33,803 bases of DNA, from NCBI GenBank assembly GCA_014193395.1, contig BJHT01000041.1, positions 1-33,803 of the forward strand, written 5' to 3'. Source of the DNA: Verrucomicrobiota bacterium (GTDB lineage: Bacteria > Verrucomicrobiota > Verrucomicrobiia > Limisphaerales > BJHT01). The notes under the pieces are model-generated. The model did no database searches and was not told the origin of the DNA. It was given only the letters and a program-made list of their open reading frames with translations. Positions 25,701 through 33,078 of this stretch are shown in pieces (position 1 is the stretch's first letter; every line of letters begins with the position of its first letter). The position numbers and the translations under genes were made by a program.

Positions 25701-25811
25701 GACCAGCAGCGCCGCGATGGCTCCTATGATTTCGTCCTAGGCTACAGCCAGCAGACCGTGCAGCCATACGTGCGGGTGATCCCCGACTTCATTCTTCCCC
25801 AGGCCGAGTAA
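22800..25811 (+). CDS. Large secreted protein, possibly beta-propeller-like (1003 residues)
   Basis: Starts at GTG 22800 (no ATG fits). The first 21 residues form a clear signal peptide (LSLSLALLFAAAAPLGAAEK), so the protein is exported. From about residue 270 there are repeated motifs that look like propeller blades: DLDTDEQGRIYWRVGG, GGVFSIPQDW, YLSGYTGISRIRY, EGHIVLSPCNRFLIVMT and DGQIFFLAEP. The N-terminal 200 residues are Pro-rich and different. No catalytic motif is recognised. Codon use is less GC-biased than neighbouring genes (for example at 23230-23400), which hints at later acquisition or different selection. Its neighbours are not obviously linked. Confidence 0.7.
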   Translation: MRLHLSLSLALLFAAAAPLGAAEKTTASRTGDELIVEITRLDRLRLTHSQLTASLQLHQPTGDKQLLVDLTDPALHGALVIDLTSVARCDGITITVKSGSGEIIAKQTITPIPQIPLAASITSPPPGAPASPPQFAYIEPGSAMRQTQLSPPVTAADTQLVPPRILLPTANQMRHLKLTSPTRLVSKPEITFPVLAAVDFPLVGGSVLGRQTDFPDDPTRASLYFACKKAIYAGARVERWQKFLVEIPIQTTWGQGRGDESVTLSPSQFAVHVTKEKAPSGANILGTGDNDLGQTGDLDTDEQGRIYWRVGGAGAYVVRFDPHTRKFEQPPGRIDFQKLVPPGAGMLNDGLCRVSCTRGRVFFTLCNDTRSSGDPANPLNRRVGGVFSIPQDWSNATTFAADIRLHVGSWETARPAFYQTPPKADTDVRKLGGVSVTDTGLFFTTAGPKYEGGPWRLELDDKGNTRFLAEVNSLADTVARDGRTLPPTQLVMVHGIPKGRELHPGTGGGRNLIRFSLGEITIPRASIRLLLNDRTEGLALKIARKGAFPTYDGAPEGTVTVRYDLVGKLRNTPAAQGPLADSLSGGTSIGPAFLLSPIPGETNKVMAVCEYAGYPLSVLDFSSLGTTKTVGKTFLPPQSPASAGLGPYNSTWVKSNDEQWLYLSGYTGISRIRYAKGGRVLPTMTADLFNSRLQQQPLDGHGRTSMKKIDGLLPVFGGRLLNSGYGLDGRGGDAFSTGVELFDPQSLGPGLTNQIKSQTSAYLSRCFALKTLHSRLVWNARDGRPRQEIFAASGSIRRGLINELKDPSVGPANLDAKVFLYEVTEPAGLRDLYGFSLPKLENDKAIEGHIVLSPCNRFLIVMTQDGVLYSYSLARRQFIDGVVLHQPNGGDLRPLEFKRPSQIIFTAPDGQIFFLAEPFDDSPGAITFHRVEVSAGGRLNIVPHLGITFDNPTAYHDFKGIVRCFLPDQQRRDGSYDFVLGYSQQTVQPYVRVIPDFILPQAE

Positions 25812-25861
25812 GCTCTTTGTAAGTCGGCCCGACATCTGGAAGTTCGGTCTTCGGGTGGGGT

Positions 25862-26335
25862 TTATGCCCGTCGCTCCCGAATCGCCGCCAGTATCTCCGC
25901 CACCACTTCCCCCTTCGCTTTCGCGCCCTGCGGGCCTTTGCCGTGGAGGCGGACACTGACGGCACCGGCGTCCATGTCGCGGCCGCCGATGACGAGCATG
26001 GTGTGGACGCGCAGTTGCTCCGCGTCCTGAATCTTCCCTTTGATCGGGCTGTTGCTGAAGTCGGTGCTCACGCGGACCTGCTGGCTGCGGAGTTCGGCGG
26101 CGATGCCCTTCGCGTAGGCGATAAGCGGGGCGGAGGCGGGATCGTCTTCCGCGCCGATGGTGATGACGCGCACCTGGTCGGGCGCGAGCCAGAGGGGGAA
26201 GTTGCCGGCGTAATGCTTGATGAGGAAACCGATGACGCGTTCGTGCGTGCCGAGCGGAGTCTTGAAGCTGGCAACTCGCCGCCCGGTTCGTAGCGACAGC
26301 CAGTGGCATATTCCTCGAGGCGCAACGACAAGACG
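25862..26335 (-). pseudogene. thrS: Decayed second copy of the thrS 3' end
   Basis: Bases 25862-26265 repeat the anticodon-binding domain coding part of thrS (27368-27771). Bases 25950-26200 are identical over 251 bp, and the ends have diverged. Upstream, in a different frame, 26270-26335 encodes SLRLEEYATGCRYEPGGEL, a worn version of PLRLAEYGTCYRYEQSGEL of thrS at 28206-28270. The intervening 420 bases of thrS are missing, and KTPLCIHRAPLGTHE has become KTPLGTHE, which removes a zinc-binding His. There is a frameshift at the junction and no credible start, so it is a remnant rather than a working gene. Whether the anticodon-binding part is still made is unknown. Confidence 0.85.
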
Positions 26336-26413
26336 CGGCAACTGCCGCAAAGATACGGCGACGCGGCGGTCAGTTCCTGCGAAACCAACCTTGAGAAATA
26401 CCGGAGAAAGCGA

Positions 26414-26635
26414 TCAGGCAGGCACCAGCTTGCGGCGAGACGAAACAGTTTTCGGCGTTCCATTACCATTGGCCTGCTGGCGGCGCATGAAATTCAAATA
26501 CGACTTGGAAAGTTTCAAGCCGTGACGGGCGGCATAAGCCGCCGGGCTTGGGCCGCACACGGCGGGAAACTGGTCTTCAATGGCCCAAAGCTCTTCAATC
26601 GGGCGGATGCGACGGCTTTTCAGTTTCAGTTTCAT
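26414..26635 (-). CDS. Small hypothetical protein paired with the GNAT gene
   Basis: A 73-residue basic protein from ATG 26635 (MKLKLKSRRIRPIEELWAIE). It has no signal peptide or membrane segment. A short part, GPSPAAYAARHGLKLSKSYL, looks conserved in style, and the tail is basic. I do not recognise the family. It begins 12 bp after the GNAT stop, on the same strand, so the two are probably one transcript. It ends beside the thrS remnant. It could be a partner of the GNAT enzyme, but no ribbon-helix-helix fold is evident. Confidence 0.55.
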   Translation of the reverse strand: MKLKLKSRRIRPIEELWAIEDQFPAVCGPSPAAYAARHGLKLSKSYLNFMRRQQANGNGTPKTVSSRRKLVPA

Positions 26636-26647
26636 GTCTCGAAGCTC

Positions 26648-27283
26648 TTATCGGGCGGATTTTCGCGCAAGCATTTGCTCGCGCGAGCGGCGCAATTCGT
26701 CGCGGCAGTGTTGCATTACTTCGTCCTCGATGAAGAAGTGATCCAGAATTTTTTCGACGCCCAACGCGCGCTGATAAAACGGCGCGGAGTGGGAGGTGGC
26801 TTCGCCCCAAATGCACGGAATTTTCATGGCTTCAGCCACGGCCACCAACTGGTTGATCAAGCCCGTGCCGACACCGCGAATCCGCTCCGGCTTCCCGTCA
26901 ATGACGCGGGGATGAGCCGAGAGAAAGTCCACGATGAGATGATGCGACCAACTGCGCCGGAAATAAGCGAAGCCCAAAATGGGGGTGGCGGTCCGCCAGG
27001 TGGCGCCCGCCACCAAGATCATCGCCACCTCCGCCTTCGGATCCCGCCGGATGCAACCGCTTAATTCGGCGAGGCTGGCGACCGTCGCGCCTGTCTGCCG
27101 GTAGTAACGCCAGCGTTTCGAGGCGAGGCGCGCGTATTCCAGGGCATCGGGGATGGCTTCGTTTTCTCCATGGCCAATAGGGAAACGCCAGCGAGTGAGC
27201 AAACGTGCGTCGGCATCAGTTCCGAATCGGAGTTCCGCCTCACGCGGCTGGCCGTCAACTTCGATTTGGAAACGGGGATTCAT
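26648..27283 (-). CDS. GNAT family N-acetyltransferase-like protein
   Basis: A 211-residue protein. The C-terminal half has GNAT marks: a strand ILGFAYFRRSWSHHLIVDFL, the acetyl-CoA-binding RGVGTG within RIRGVGTGLINQLV, and IPCIWGEATSHSAPFYQRALGV, the usual late strand and helix. The N-terminal 90 residues are not clearly GNAT. The substrate is unknown. The start is ATG 27283. It lies 12 bp upstream of a small basic gene, and 84 bp downstream of the thrS stop, with a terminator hairpin between. It sits exactly between thrS and its decayed copy, suggesting it arrived with, or after, the duplication. Confidence 0.75.
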   Translation of the reverse strand: MNPRFQIEVDGQPREAELRFGTDADARLLTRWRFPIGHGENEAIPDALEYARLASKRWRYYRQTGATVASLAELSGCIRRDPKAEVAMILVAGATWRTATPILGFAYFRRSWSHHLIVDFLSAHPRVIDGKPERIRGVGTGLINQLVAVAEAMKIPCIWGEATSHSAPFYQRALGVEKILDHFFIEDEVMQHCRDELRRSREQMLARKSAR

Positions 27284-27329
27284 GGAACGCCGGAAGAATT
27301 ACCAATGAGCAGGGGGCTTGAGAAGAAAG

Positions 27330-27355
27330 GTTTCAGCCGGTCCGGCGGCTGAAAC
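27330..27355 (-). terminator. Hairpin terminator of thrS
   Basis: GTTTCAGCCG (27330-27339) and CGGCTGAAAC (27346-27355) pair perfectly over 10 bp. Read on the minus strand, the stem is followed by CCTTTCTTCTC. It lies 12 bases past the thrS stop and fits a Rho-independent terminator with a weak U-tract. The decayed copy has no matching hairpin after its stop. Confidence 0.75.
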
Positions 27356-27367
27356 TTCATGGGGGTG

Positions 27368-27771
27368 TTATGCCCGCCGCTCTTTGATGCTCGCCAGTAT
27401 CTCCGCCACCACTTCCGCCCTCGCCTTCGCGCCTTGCGGGCCTTTGCCGTGGAGACGGACACTGACGGCACCGGCGTCCATGTCGCGGCCGCCGATGACG
27501 AGCATGGTGTGGACGCGCAGTTGCTCCGCGTCCTGAATCTTCCCTTTGATCGGGCTGTTGCTGAAGTCGGTGCTCACGCGGACCTGCTGGCTGCGGAGTT
27601 CGGCGGCGATGCCCTTCGCGTAGGCGATAAGCGGGGCGGAGGCGGGATCGTCTTCCGCGCCGATGGTGATGACGCGCACCTGGTCGGGCGCGAGCCAGAG
27701 GGGGAAATTGCCGGCGTAATGCTCGATGAGGAAGCCGATGAACCGCTCGTGCGTGCCGAGCGGGGCGCGGT
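27368..27771 (-). repeat. 3' end of thrS duplicated at 25862-26265
   Basis: This part codes for the end of the anticodon-binding domain. It aligns without gaps to the remnant at a constant offset of 1506 bases. Within it 27456-27706 is identical to 25950-26200; the 88 bases before the identical block contain about 13 differences. Confidence 0.9.
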
Positions 27772-29401
27772 GGATGCACAGCGGCGTCTTCATCGCGTTG
27801 TCGCGATCCTTGTATTGCAGGCCGAAGCGCGCGGGCACGGCGAAGTCCACCTGATTGGTGGCGATGGTGAATTCGCGGCCGATGGCGCTCCACACCTGCA
27901 CGTCGATCTTCGGACCGTAGAACGCCGCCTCGTTGGCGACCTCCACGTAGTTGATGCCGCTCTCAATGAGTACGCGGCGCACCATGTCCTCGGTCTTCTT
28001 CCATAGTTCCGGCTCGTTGACGTATTTCTTGCCAAGCCCCTCCGGCGCGGAGGTGCTGAAGCGCATCTGGTATTTTTCGAGGCCGAAGATTTTGAAATAC
28101 TTCAGATACATCTCGTTCACCGCGCGGAACTCGTCCGCAAACTGGTCTTCGGTGCAATAGATGTGCGCGTCGTTCATGTTCATCGAGCGCACGCGCATGA
28201 GGCCGAACAGCTCGCCGCTCTGCTCATAGCGATAGCAGGTGCCGTATTCGGCGAGACGCAAGGGGAGGTCGCGGTAGCTCTTAGGTTCAGCCGCGAAGAT
28301 GCGATGATGGTGGGGGCAATTCATCGCTTTGAGATAGTAACGAGTCTTGAAGCTATCCATCTGCTCTCTAGTTTTTCGGATCTGGTTCCGCACATCCTCG
28401 AGCTCTGCTAAATCAGGAGCAGGCGCCTCAATAATCTGTTCCTCGCGTTCGCTTAGTTGAGCGAATTGTTCGAAAAACTGAAGTCGTTTAGAGCTGTCCT
28501 CCTGCTCAGTGAGTTCTATTGGGGGGAACATTGACTCCGCGTAGTAAGGCAGGTGCCCCGAAGTCTTATACATCTTCTCCCTGGCCAGATGCGGCGTGCG
28601 GACGCGGACGTAGCCGGCGGCGAATTCGGTTTCCTTGGCCAGCTTCTCCAGTTCTTCGACGAGCACCGTACCCTTTGGGAGCCACAGCGGCATGCCCGGC
28701 CCGACAAATTCGGTGTCGATCGCGAACAGTCCCATCTCCGCGCCGATCTTGCGATGGTCGCGGCGCTTGGCCTCCTCGAGCATCTTGAAATACTCGTCGA
28801 GCGCGGTCTTGTTCTTGAACGCCGTGCCGTAGATGCGCTGGAGCTGCGGACCTTTTTCGTCGCCCTTGTAATACGCGGCGGCCACGCTGGTGAGCTTGAA
28901 CGCGCCGATGTTGCCCGTGCGCATCACATGCGGCCCGGCGCACAGGTCGATGAAGTCGCCGTTCTTGTAGTAGGAAATCGGCTCGCCCTCGGGAATCTGG
29001 TTGAGCAGGTCGAGCTTGAACTTGCTCGCGTTCCCCGGCCGCTCGGTCAGTCCGCCGAGCCGCCCGCTCTGCGCCTCGGCGATGGCCTGCTCGCGCGTGA
29101 CCACGATGCGCTCGAAGACGTTGTTGGCCTTGATCTCCTTTTTCATCTCCGCCTCGATCTTCTCGAAATCCTCGGGGGCGATGCGGTGTTTCAACTCCAG
29201 GTCGTAGTAAAAGCCGTTCTCCACCGGTGGTCCGTAGGCGAACTGCGCGTCCGGCCACAGGCGCAGGATGGCCGTGGCCATGACATGGGCGCACGAGTGC
29301 CGGATGCGCTCCAACTCGGTCATCTTGGCGCGGTCGTCGAGCGTTTTGCGCTCGGGGTTGGGTTGCGGGGATTGCGGGTTCTGCTGGTTTTCGTCGGGCA
29401 T
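27368..29401 (-). CDS. thrS: Threonyl-tRNA synthetase lacking TGS domain
   Basis: A 677-residue class II synthetase that charges tRNA-Thr. The start is ATG 29401 (MPDENQQNPQ); a GTG-type start further up adds 14 poorly supported residues. The editing domain begins almost at once (HSCAH with His35 and His39; DLCAGPHV), so the N-terminal TGS domain is absent. The catalytic core has the zinc site (MNCPHHH Cys, NDAHIYC His, CIHRAPLGTHERF His), motif 2 TCYRYEQSGEL and motif 3 PLGTHERFIG. The anticodon-binding domain closes the protein. About 55 extra residues sit between FPPIELTE and YYLKAMNCPHH, in AT-richer DNA. It is 57 bp downstream of the antitoxin gene. Confidence 0.97.
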   Translation of the reverse strand: MPDENQQNPQSPQPNPERKTLDDRAKMTELERIRHSCAHVMATAILRLWPDAQFAYGPPVENGFYYDLELKHRIAPEDFEKIEAEMKKEIKANNVFERIVVTREQAIAEAQSGRLGGLTERPGNASKFKLDLLNQIPEGEPISYYKNGDFIDLCAGPHVMRTGNIGAFKLTSVAAAYYKGDEKGPQLQRIYGTAFKNKTALDEYFKMLEEAKRRDHRKIGAEMGLFAIDTEFVGPGMPLWLPKGTVLVEELEKLAKETEFAAGYVRVRTPHLAREKMYKTSGHLPYYAESMFPPIELTEQEDSSKRLQFFEQFAQLSEREEQIIEAPAPDLAELEDVRNQIRKTREQMDSFKTRYYLKAMNCPHHHRIFAAEPKSYRDLPLRLAEYGTCYRYEQSGELFGLMRVRSMNMNDAHIYCTEDQFADEFRAVNEMYLKYFKIFGLEKYQMRFSTSAPEGLGKKYVNEPELWKKTEDMVRRVLIESGINYVEVANEAAFYGPKIDVQVWSAIGREFTIATNQVDFAVPARFGLQYKDRDNAMKTPLCIHRAPLGTHERFIGFLIEHYAGNFPLWLAPDQVRVITIGAEDDPASAPLIAYAKGIAAELRSQQVRVSTDFSNSPIKGKIQDAEQLRVHTMLVIGGRDMDAGAVSVRLHGKGPQGAKARAEVVAEILASIKERRA
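28350..28515 (-). other. AT-richer insert within the thrS catalytic domain
   Basis: At about residues 296-350 of ThrS there is a charged, helical-looking segment (KRLQFFEQFAQLSEREEQII, then LAELEDVRNQIRKTREQM), where other ThrS proteins go straight from the FPPM-type motif into the YYLKPMNCP motif. By hand count, bases 28381-28500 are about 49% GC, clearly lower than the flanks. It is in frame and keeps the enzyme open. Confidence 0.7.
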
Positions 29402-29458
29402 AAATTCAGTGTGGGTTGCTGCTTGGCATCGGTCGCAGACCAATCCTGTGGGGCGCGA

Positions 29459-29695
29459 TCAAAGCTCGTCTCCTCGCAGCGGGGGGGCATCCGGCGAGCC
29501 GTTTAGAAAGGCGAGGAAATCCTCACGCTTCGCCTGCCGGGCACGCTCGCGGAGGTGTTCCACCGTCAGCATCGCGCTCAGTTTTTCCGCGGCGGCGGCC
29601 GACAGCAATTGGTCCACCGTCACGCCTTCGCGGGCCGCACACTCACGCAGTTGGCTGGCGACTCCGTCGGGCAGTTGGATTGTCAGCGTGCTCAT
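29459..29695 (-). CDS. Antitoxin-like protein of the PIN pair
   Basis: A 78-residue protein whose N-terminus, MSTLTIQLPDGVASQLRECA, is typical of a ribbon-helix-helix or CopG-like DNA-binding antitoxin. The acidic, disordered-looking tail (KREDFLAFLNGSPDAPPLRG) would bind the toxin. It starts at ATG 29695, overlapping the PIN gene's stop by 4 bases (ATGA). It is thus the second gene of the pair. It probably binds its own promoter; no operator was identified. Confidence 0.8.
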   Translation of the reverse strand: MSTLTIQLPDGVASQLRECAAREGVTVDQLLSAAAAEKLSAMLTVEHLRERARQAKREDFLAFLNGSPDAPPLRGDEL

Positions 29696-30111
29696 GTCGT
29701 TTTCTGAATCAATTTCAGGAAATCACCCGGCGTGACGGTCGCGATACCCCACTGGTCCGCGCCTTGGAAATCCCGAAGGTTGTGCGTGACGATATAGCGG
29801 CAACGCGCGGCAACCGCCAGTTCAAGTATCAAATCATCATCGGGATCGGGCAGCGCAGGTCGCCAGCGAAAGTACACCTCCTGCAACTGACTCGTCGAAA
29901 TCAGAAAATCCAGAAACCCCTCGGCTTCGTGTGCCGTGCGGTGCCGCAAGTTCTCCGGGCGCAACAGGACCGCGCGGTATTCGGTGAACACGGCCACGGA
30001 AATGACGGTTTGAAAAGCGGGGTCCGGCAGGCGTGCCAGCAACGCATAAGAAGCTCCGCGAATTGATCGGGCTGCGGCCACCAGCAAGGTGGTGTCAAAG
30101 ACGACTCGCAT
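29692..30111 (-). CDS. PIN domain toxin-like ribonuclease (COG1569-type)
   Basis: A 139-residue PIN domain protein of the putative toxin-antitoxin toxin group. RVVFDTTLLVAAA gives the first conserved Asp. VFTEYRAVLLRPE gives the conserved Glu segment, and PDPDDDLILELAVAARC carries the later acidic cluster. IVTHNLRDFQ is the final conserved motif. These residues would bind metal for RNA cleavage. The gene order is toxin first, antitoxin second, with ATGA overlap. It is located upstream of thrS, 30 bp from the next gene's stop. Confidence 0.85.
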   Translation of the reverse strand: MRVVFDTTLLVAAARSIRGASYALLARLPDPAFQTVISVAVFTEYRAVLLRPENLRHRTAHEAEGFLDFLISTSQLQEVYFRWRPALPDPDDDLILELAVAARCRYIVTHNLRDFQGADQWGIATVTPGDFLKLIQKTT

Positions 30112-30141
30112 GGTACGCTCGGAGCTGCCGCGACTCCCGCC

Positions 30142-30993
30142 TCAATACTGCTGTGTCGCCTCGAACCGCTTGAACGGCTCGGTGATCTGGTCGCAGAGGC
30201 ACTCGACTTTGAAACGCGTGTCGCCGGGGCCGGTCGCCTTGACGATCACCCGCCAGCGCGCCACCGCTTTGCCTTCCAGCACCGGCACGGCGTGCAGCCA
30301 GACCTTCTTGTCCTTCGCGGTCACCGCAGTCACGCCGGAGCCGGAGACATAATCCTGATTCGGCGGCACGAGGCAAAGCAGGCGGACGTTCGTGATGGGC
30401 TGCGTGCCCTGATTGAGGACGGAGATGTCGTAGGTGACCGGTTGGCCCACCTCGATCGGGTCCTCGAGATCCACGACCTCGAAGTGAATGCTGATATGCG
30501 CTGGCACCGCCTTCACAAGCTCCGGCCCGAGGGGTTCGAGAAAAAAATTGCTGCACGGCTTCGGCGTGACGCAGCGATACCGCTGCCCCTTGGAAGAGAA
30601 CGTAAACACGTAGGCCTCGAACGGCTGTTTGCCCGCCCAGAGCACGTCGAAAAGCGCCACCGCTTTGCCTTTTCTGCGCGTGGACATAAACGGCAGGCGC
30701 GTGCCGGTGGGGATTTTCACCTCGCTGATTTCGGCGGTGGCCGCGGCCTGATGGAGGTCTGCGAGATCACCCTGCCAGCCCCATTGTTCGAGGACCGACG
30801 CGATGTCCGGCTTCAAGCGGGGATTGCTGAAGAGCGCGCGCAGCCCCTCGGGAGTGGTGAGCGGCGGGGCGAAGCGATGCTCCGGATCACCCAGCCGGGT
30901 CGCCCGATGCTGCTGGGCGGGCGCCGACGTCACCATGAGGAAAATGGCCAGTGCGAACACCGCGCTGAGGACTGGAAACAATCTTGATTTCAT
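30142..30993 (-). CDS. Secreted protein with DUF11-like domain
   Basis: A 283-residue exported protein. It starts at ATG 30993 (MKSRLFPVLSAVFALAIFLM), a signal peptide with cleavage near SAPAQQ; the frame goes on to 31041 without support. The C-terminal half has a DUF11/CARDB-like beta-domain: HFEVVDLEDPIEVGQPVTYD, SVLNQGTQPITNVRLLC, and PVLEGKAVARWRVIVKATGP, typical of beta-strand domains on cell-envelope proteins. The first half has no recognised domain. The single Cys pairs (CVTPKPC, CLCD) may form disulfides. It is monocistronic in appearance. The role is unknown. Confidence 0.78.
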   Translation of the reverse strand: MKSRLFPVLSAVFALAIFLMVTSAPAQQHRATRLGDPEHRFAPPLTTPEGLRALFSNPRLKPDIASVLEQWGWQGDLADLHQAAATAEISEVKIPTGTRLPFMSTRRKGKAVALFDVLWAGKQPFEAYVFTFSSKGQRYRCVTPKPCSNFFLEPLGPELVKAVPAHISIHFEVVDLEDPIEVGQPVTYDISVLNQGTQPITNVRLLCLVPPNQDYVSGSGVTAVTAKDKKVWLHAVPVLEGKAVARWRVIVKATGPGDTRFKVECLCDQITEPFKRFEATQQY

Positions 30994-31105
30994 GATGCTT
31001 GAATGAGCGCCGCAGGATAGGTGGATTGACCGGTGGCGCAAGTGTGCGCTACGGGCGCGCGGGCCGCTGCCCGCCGCCAGCCTCGCCGCCCTGCTCCAGC
31101 GCGGC

Positions 31106-31534
31106 TCAGAGTTTCGCCGCGCGCACGAGCAGCACGGGGATGAACGCCTTGTGGCGGACGTGGGTGATGGTGCTGCCGTAGAGGATGTCTTCCATGTAGC
31201 GGTGGCCGTGGGTGGTCATCGCGATGAGGTCGCAGCGTTCGCGTTCGGCAGTCTTGAGAATCTCGGTCGGCGGTTCGCCCAGCGCGAGGTGCGTGGTGAC
31301 GGGCAGGCCCTGCGCGACGAGCTGCGCGGCGATGCGTTCGAGGTAGGCGCGGTCGGCTTTCATTTCCTCGGATTCGGCGAGCTTTAGTTCGTTGAAATTG
31401 CGCGCCGCAAAACCATCGGCGACGTGCAGCAGGAGCAGGTGCGAATGATGCACTGCGGCCAGCGCCGCCACATGGGGGATCAGGCTTTCATCCGCGGGAC
31501 TGTTGTCGAGGGCGACGAGGATTTTGTGGTACAT
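31106..31534 (-). CDS. Universal stress protein, UspA family
   Basis: A 142-residue single Usp domain. KILVALDNSPADESLI and HLLLLHVADGF form the N-terminal half, CDLIAMTTHGHRY gives the usual strand, and DILYGSTITHVRHKAFIPVLLV the end. Most ATP-binding Usp proteins have G-x2-G-x9-G-S/T; here the first Gly is present (HGH) and the second is Tyr, so ATP binding is doubtful. The gene is 128 bp downstream of the Nramp gene, with an inverted repeat between, so it may be cotranscribed or separated by the repeat. Confidence 0.9.
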   Translation of the reverse strand: MYHKILVALDNSPADESLIPHVAALAAVHHSHLLLLHVADGFAARNFNELKLAESEEMKADRAYLERIAAQLVAQGLPVTTHLALGEPPTEILKTAERERCDLIAMTTHGHRYMEDILYGSTITHVRHKAFIPVLLVRAAKL

Positions 31535-31547
31535 GGCGCGCAGGGTT

Positions 31548-31625
31548 ATCAGGAAGGCAGGAAGGCACGAAGAGACCGGGAATGCTTTTTTGCGAGTTCA
31601 GTTCCTGCTTTTTTGCCTTCCTGAT
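31548..31625. repeat. ATCAGGAAGGCAGGAAGGCA inverted repeat
   Basis: The left arm ATCAGGAAGGCAGGAAGGCA (31548-31567) is complementary to TGCTTTTTTGCCTTCCTGAT (31606-31625), with a few differences. The T-run in the right arm would help termination in the + direction. It lies between mntH and the universal stress gene. Confidence 0.65.
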
Positions 31626-31662
31626 TCATCTCCGTCTTCAGTGGGATTTTTGCGGGGCCGAA

Positions 31663-33060
31663 TTACTGGCCGCCAAAGATCAGTTTCGTGAGGCCCACGG
31701 TGTCGGCGAGCAGCTTCACATTCAGCACGATGATGATGGCGGCGGTGGTCCACGCGAGCGCTTTGACCCAGGTGGGGCTGGTGAACTCGCCCATTTTTTT
31801 GCGGTCGCTGGTGAAGAGGATCAGCGGCACGACGGCGAAGGGCAGTTGCAGGCTCAGGATCACCTGGCTGAACACGAGCAGGTCGGTGGTTTTGCTTTCG
31901 CCATAATACGCCGTGACGATCACGGCGGGGATGATGGCGATGAGCCGCGTGATGAGCCGGCGCAGCCACGGGCGCAGGCGGATGTTCAGGAAGCCTTCCA
32001 TCACGATCTGCCCGGCGAGCGTGCCGGTGAGGGTCGAGTTCTGGCCGCTGGCCAGCAGCGCCAGGGCGAAGAGCGTGCTGGCGACGGACACGCCGAGGAC
32101 GGGCGAAAGGAGTTTGTGCGCGTCCTGGATTTCCGCCACATCGTGCGTGGTGCCGTGGAAGGTGGCGGCGGAGACGATGAGGATCGCGGCGTTGATGAAG
32201 AGCGCGAACATGAGCGCGACGGTCGAGTCGATGGTGGCGAACTGGATGGCCTCGCGGCGGCCTGCGGGGGTGAGTTCGTATTTGCGCGTCTGCACGATCG
32301 AGGAGTGCAGGTAGAGATTATGCGGCATCACGGTCGCGCCCAGAATCCCGATGGCGACGTAGAGCATTTTGGGGTTGGTGATGATTTCAAACTTCGGCAC
32401 GAAGCCGCCCAGCACGGCGATGACGCTGGGTTTGGAGAAGATGATTTCCGCCAGGAAACACGCGCCGATGGTGAGGATGAGCGTGATGACGAGGGCCTCG
32501 ATCCAGCGAAATCCCTTGTTCGCCAGATACATCACGACCAGCACGTCGAGCGCCGTGATGCACACTCCCCACACGAGCGGGATGCCGAAGAGGAGGTTGA
32601 GCGCGATGGCCGAGCCGACGACTTCCGCGAGGTCGCACGCGCAGATCGCCGCCTCGCACAGGAGCCAGAGGATGATGGTGACGGGCTTGGAATAGTGATC
32701 GCGGCAGGCTTGCGCGAGGTCGCGGCCGGTGACGATGCCGAGCCGCGCGCAGAGCGACTGGAGCAGGATGGCCATCAGATTCGAGATGAGGATGACGGAA
32801 AGCAGCGTGTAGCCGAACTGCGAGCCGCCCGCGAGGTCGGTGGCCCAGTTGCCGGGGTCCATGTAGCCGACGGCGACGAGGTAGCCGGGGCCGGAGAAGG
32901 CCAGGAGCTTGCGCCAGAAGCCGAGGCCCTTGCCGACGGGGATGGTCTGGAAAACTTCGGGCAGGCTGGCGGTGGGACTGGCCGAGCGCCAACCGTCGTC
33001 GCGCGCTGGGGCGGGCGCCGGCGCGGGCGCGGGTTTCGTGGGTTGGTCAGCGGTGTTCAT
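31663..33060 (-). CDS. mntH: Nramp family divalent metal transporter
   Basis: A 465-residue inner-membrane proton/metal symporter for Mn2+ or Fe2+. The metal-binding motifs are D68-P-G-N71 in helix 1 and M245-P-H-N-L-Y-L-H in helix 6. The other family blocks are [33 protein letters not shown] and [17 protein letters not shown]. The first 20 residues are a Pro/Ala run ([10 protein letters not shown]), cytoplasmic and unusual. The start is ATG 33060. It begins 18 bp after the stop of the outer-membrane gene upstream, so they look cotranscribed. No regulator was seen. Confidence 0.95.
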   Translation of the reverse strand: MNTADQPTKPAPAPAPAPARDDGWRSASPTASLPEVFQTIPVGKGLGFWRKLLAFSGPGYLVAVGYMDPGNWATDLAGGSQFGYTLLSVILISNLMAILLQSLCARLGIVTGRDLAQACRDHYSKPVTIILWLLCEAAICACDLAEVVGSAIALNLLFGIPLVWGVCITALDVLVVMYLANKGFRWIEALVITLILTIGACFLAEIIFSKPSVIAVLGGFVPKFEIITNPKMLYVAIGILGATVMPHNLYLHSSIVQTRKYELTPAGRREAIQFATIDSTVALMFALFINAAILIVSAATFHGTTHDVAEIQDAHKLLSPVLGVSVASTLFALALLASGQNSTLTGTLAGQIVMEGFLNIRLRPWLRRLITRLIAIIPAVIVTAYYGESKTTDLLVFSQVILSLQLPFAVVPLILFTSDRKKMGEFTSPTWVKALAWTTAAIIIVLNVKLLADTVGLTKLIFGGQ

Positions 33061-33078
33061 GGGGCGGGGAGAGCCGAA

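Noticed and set aside
25862-27367. Site-specific integrative island using the thrS 3' end as attachment site
   Set aside because: There is no integrase gene, the repeat is some 400 bp long, and the remnant contains an internal deletion of thrS. Duplication and decay with gene conversion explain it better.
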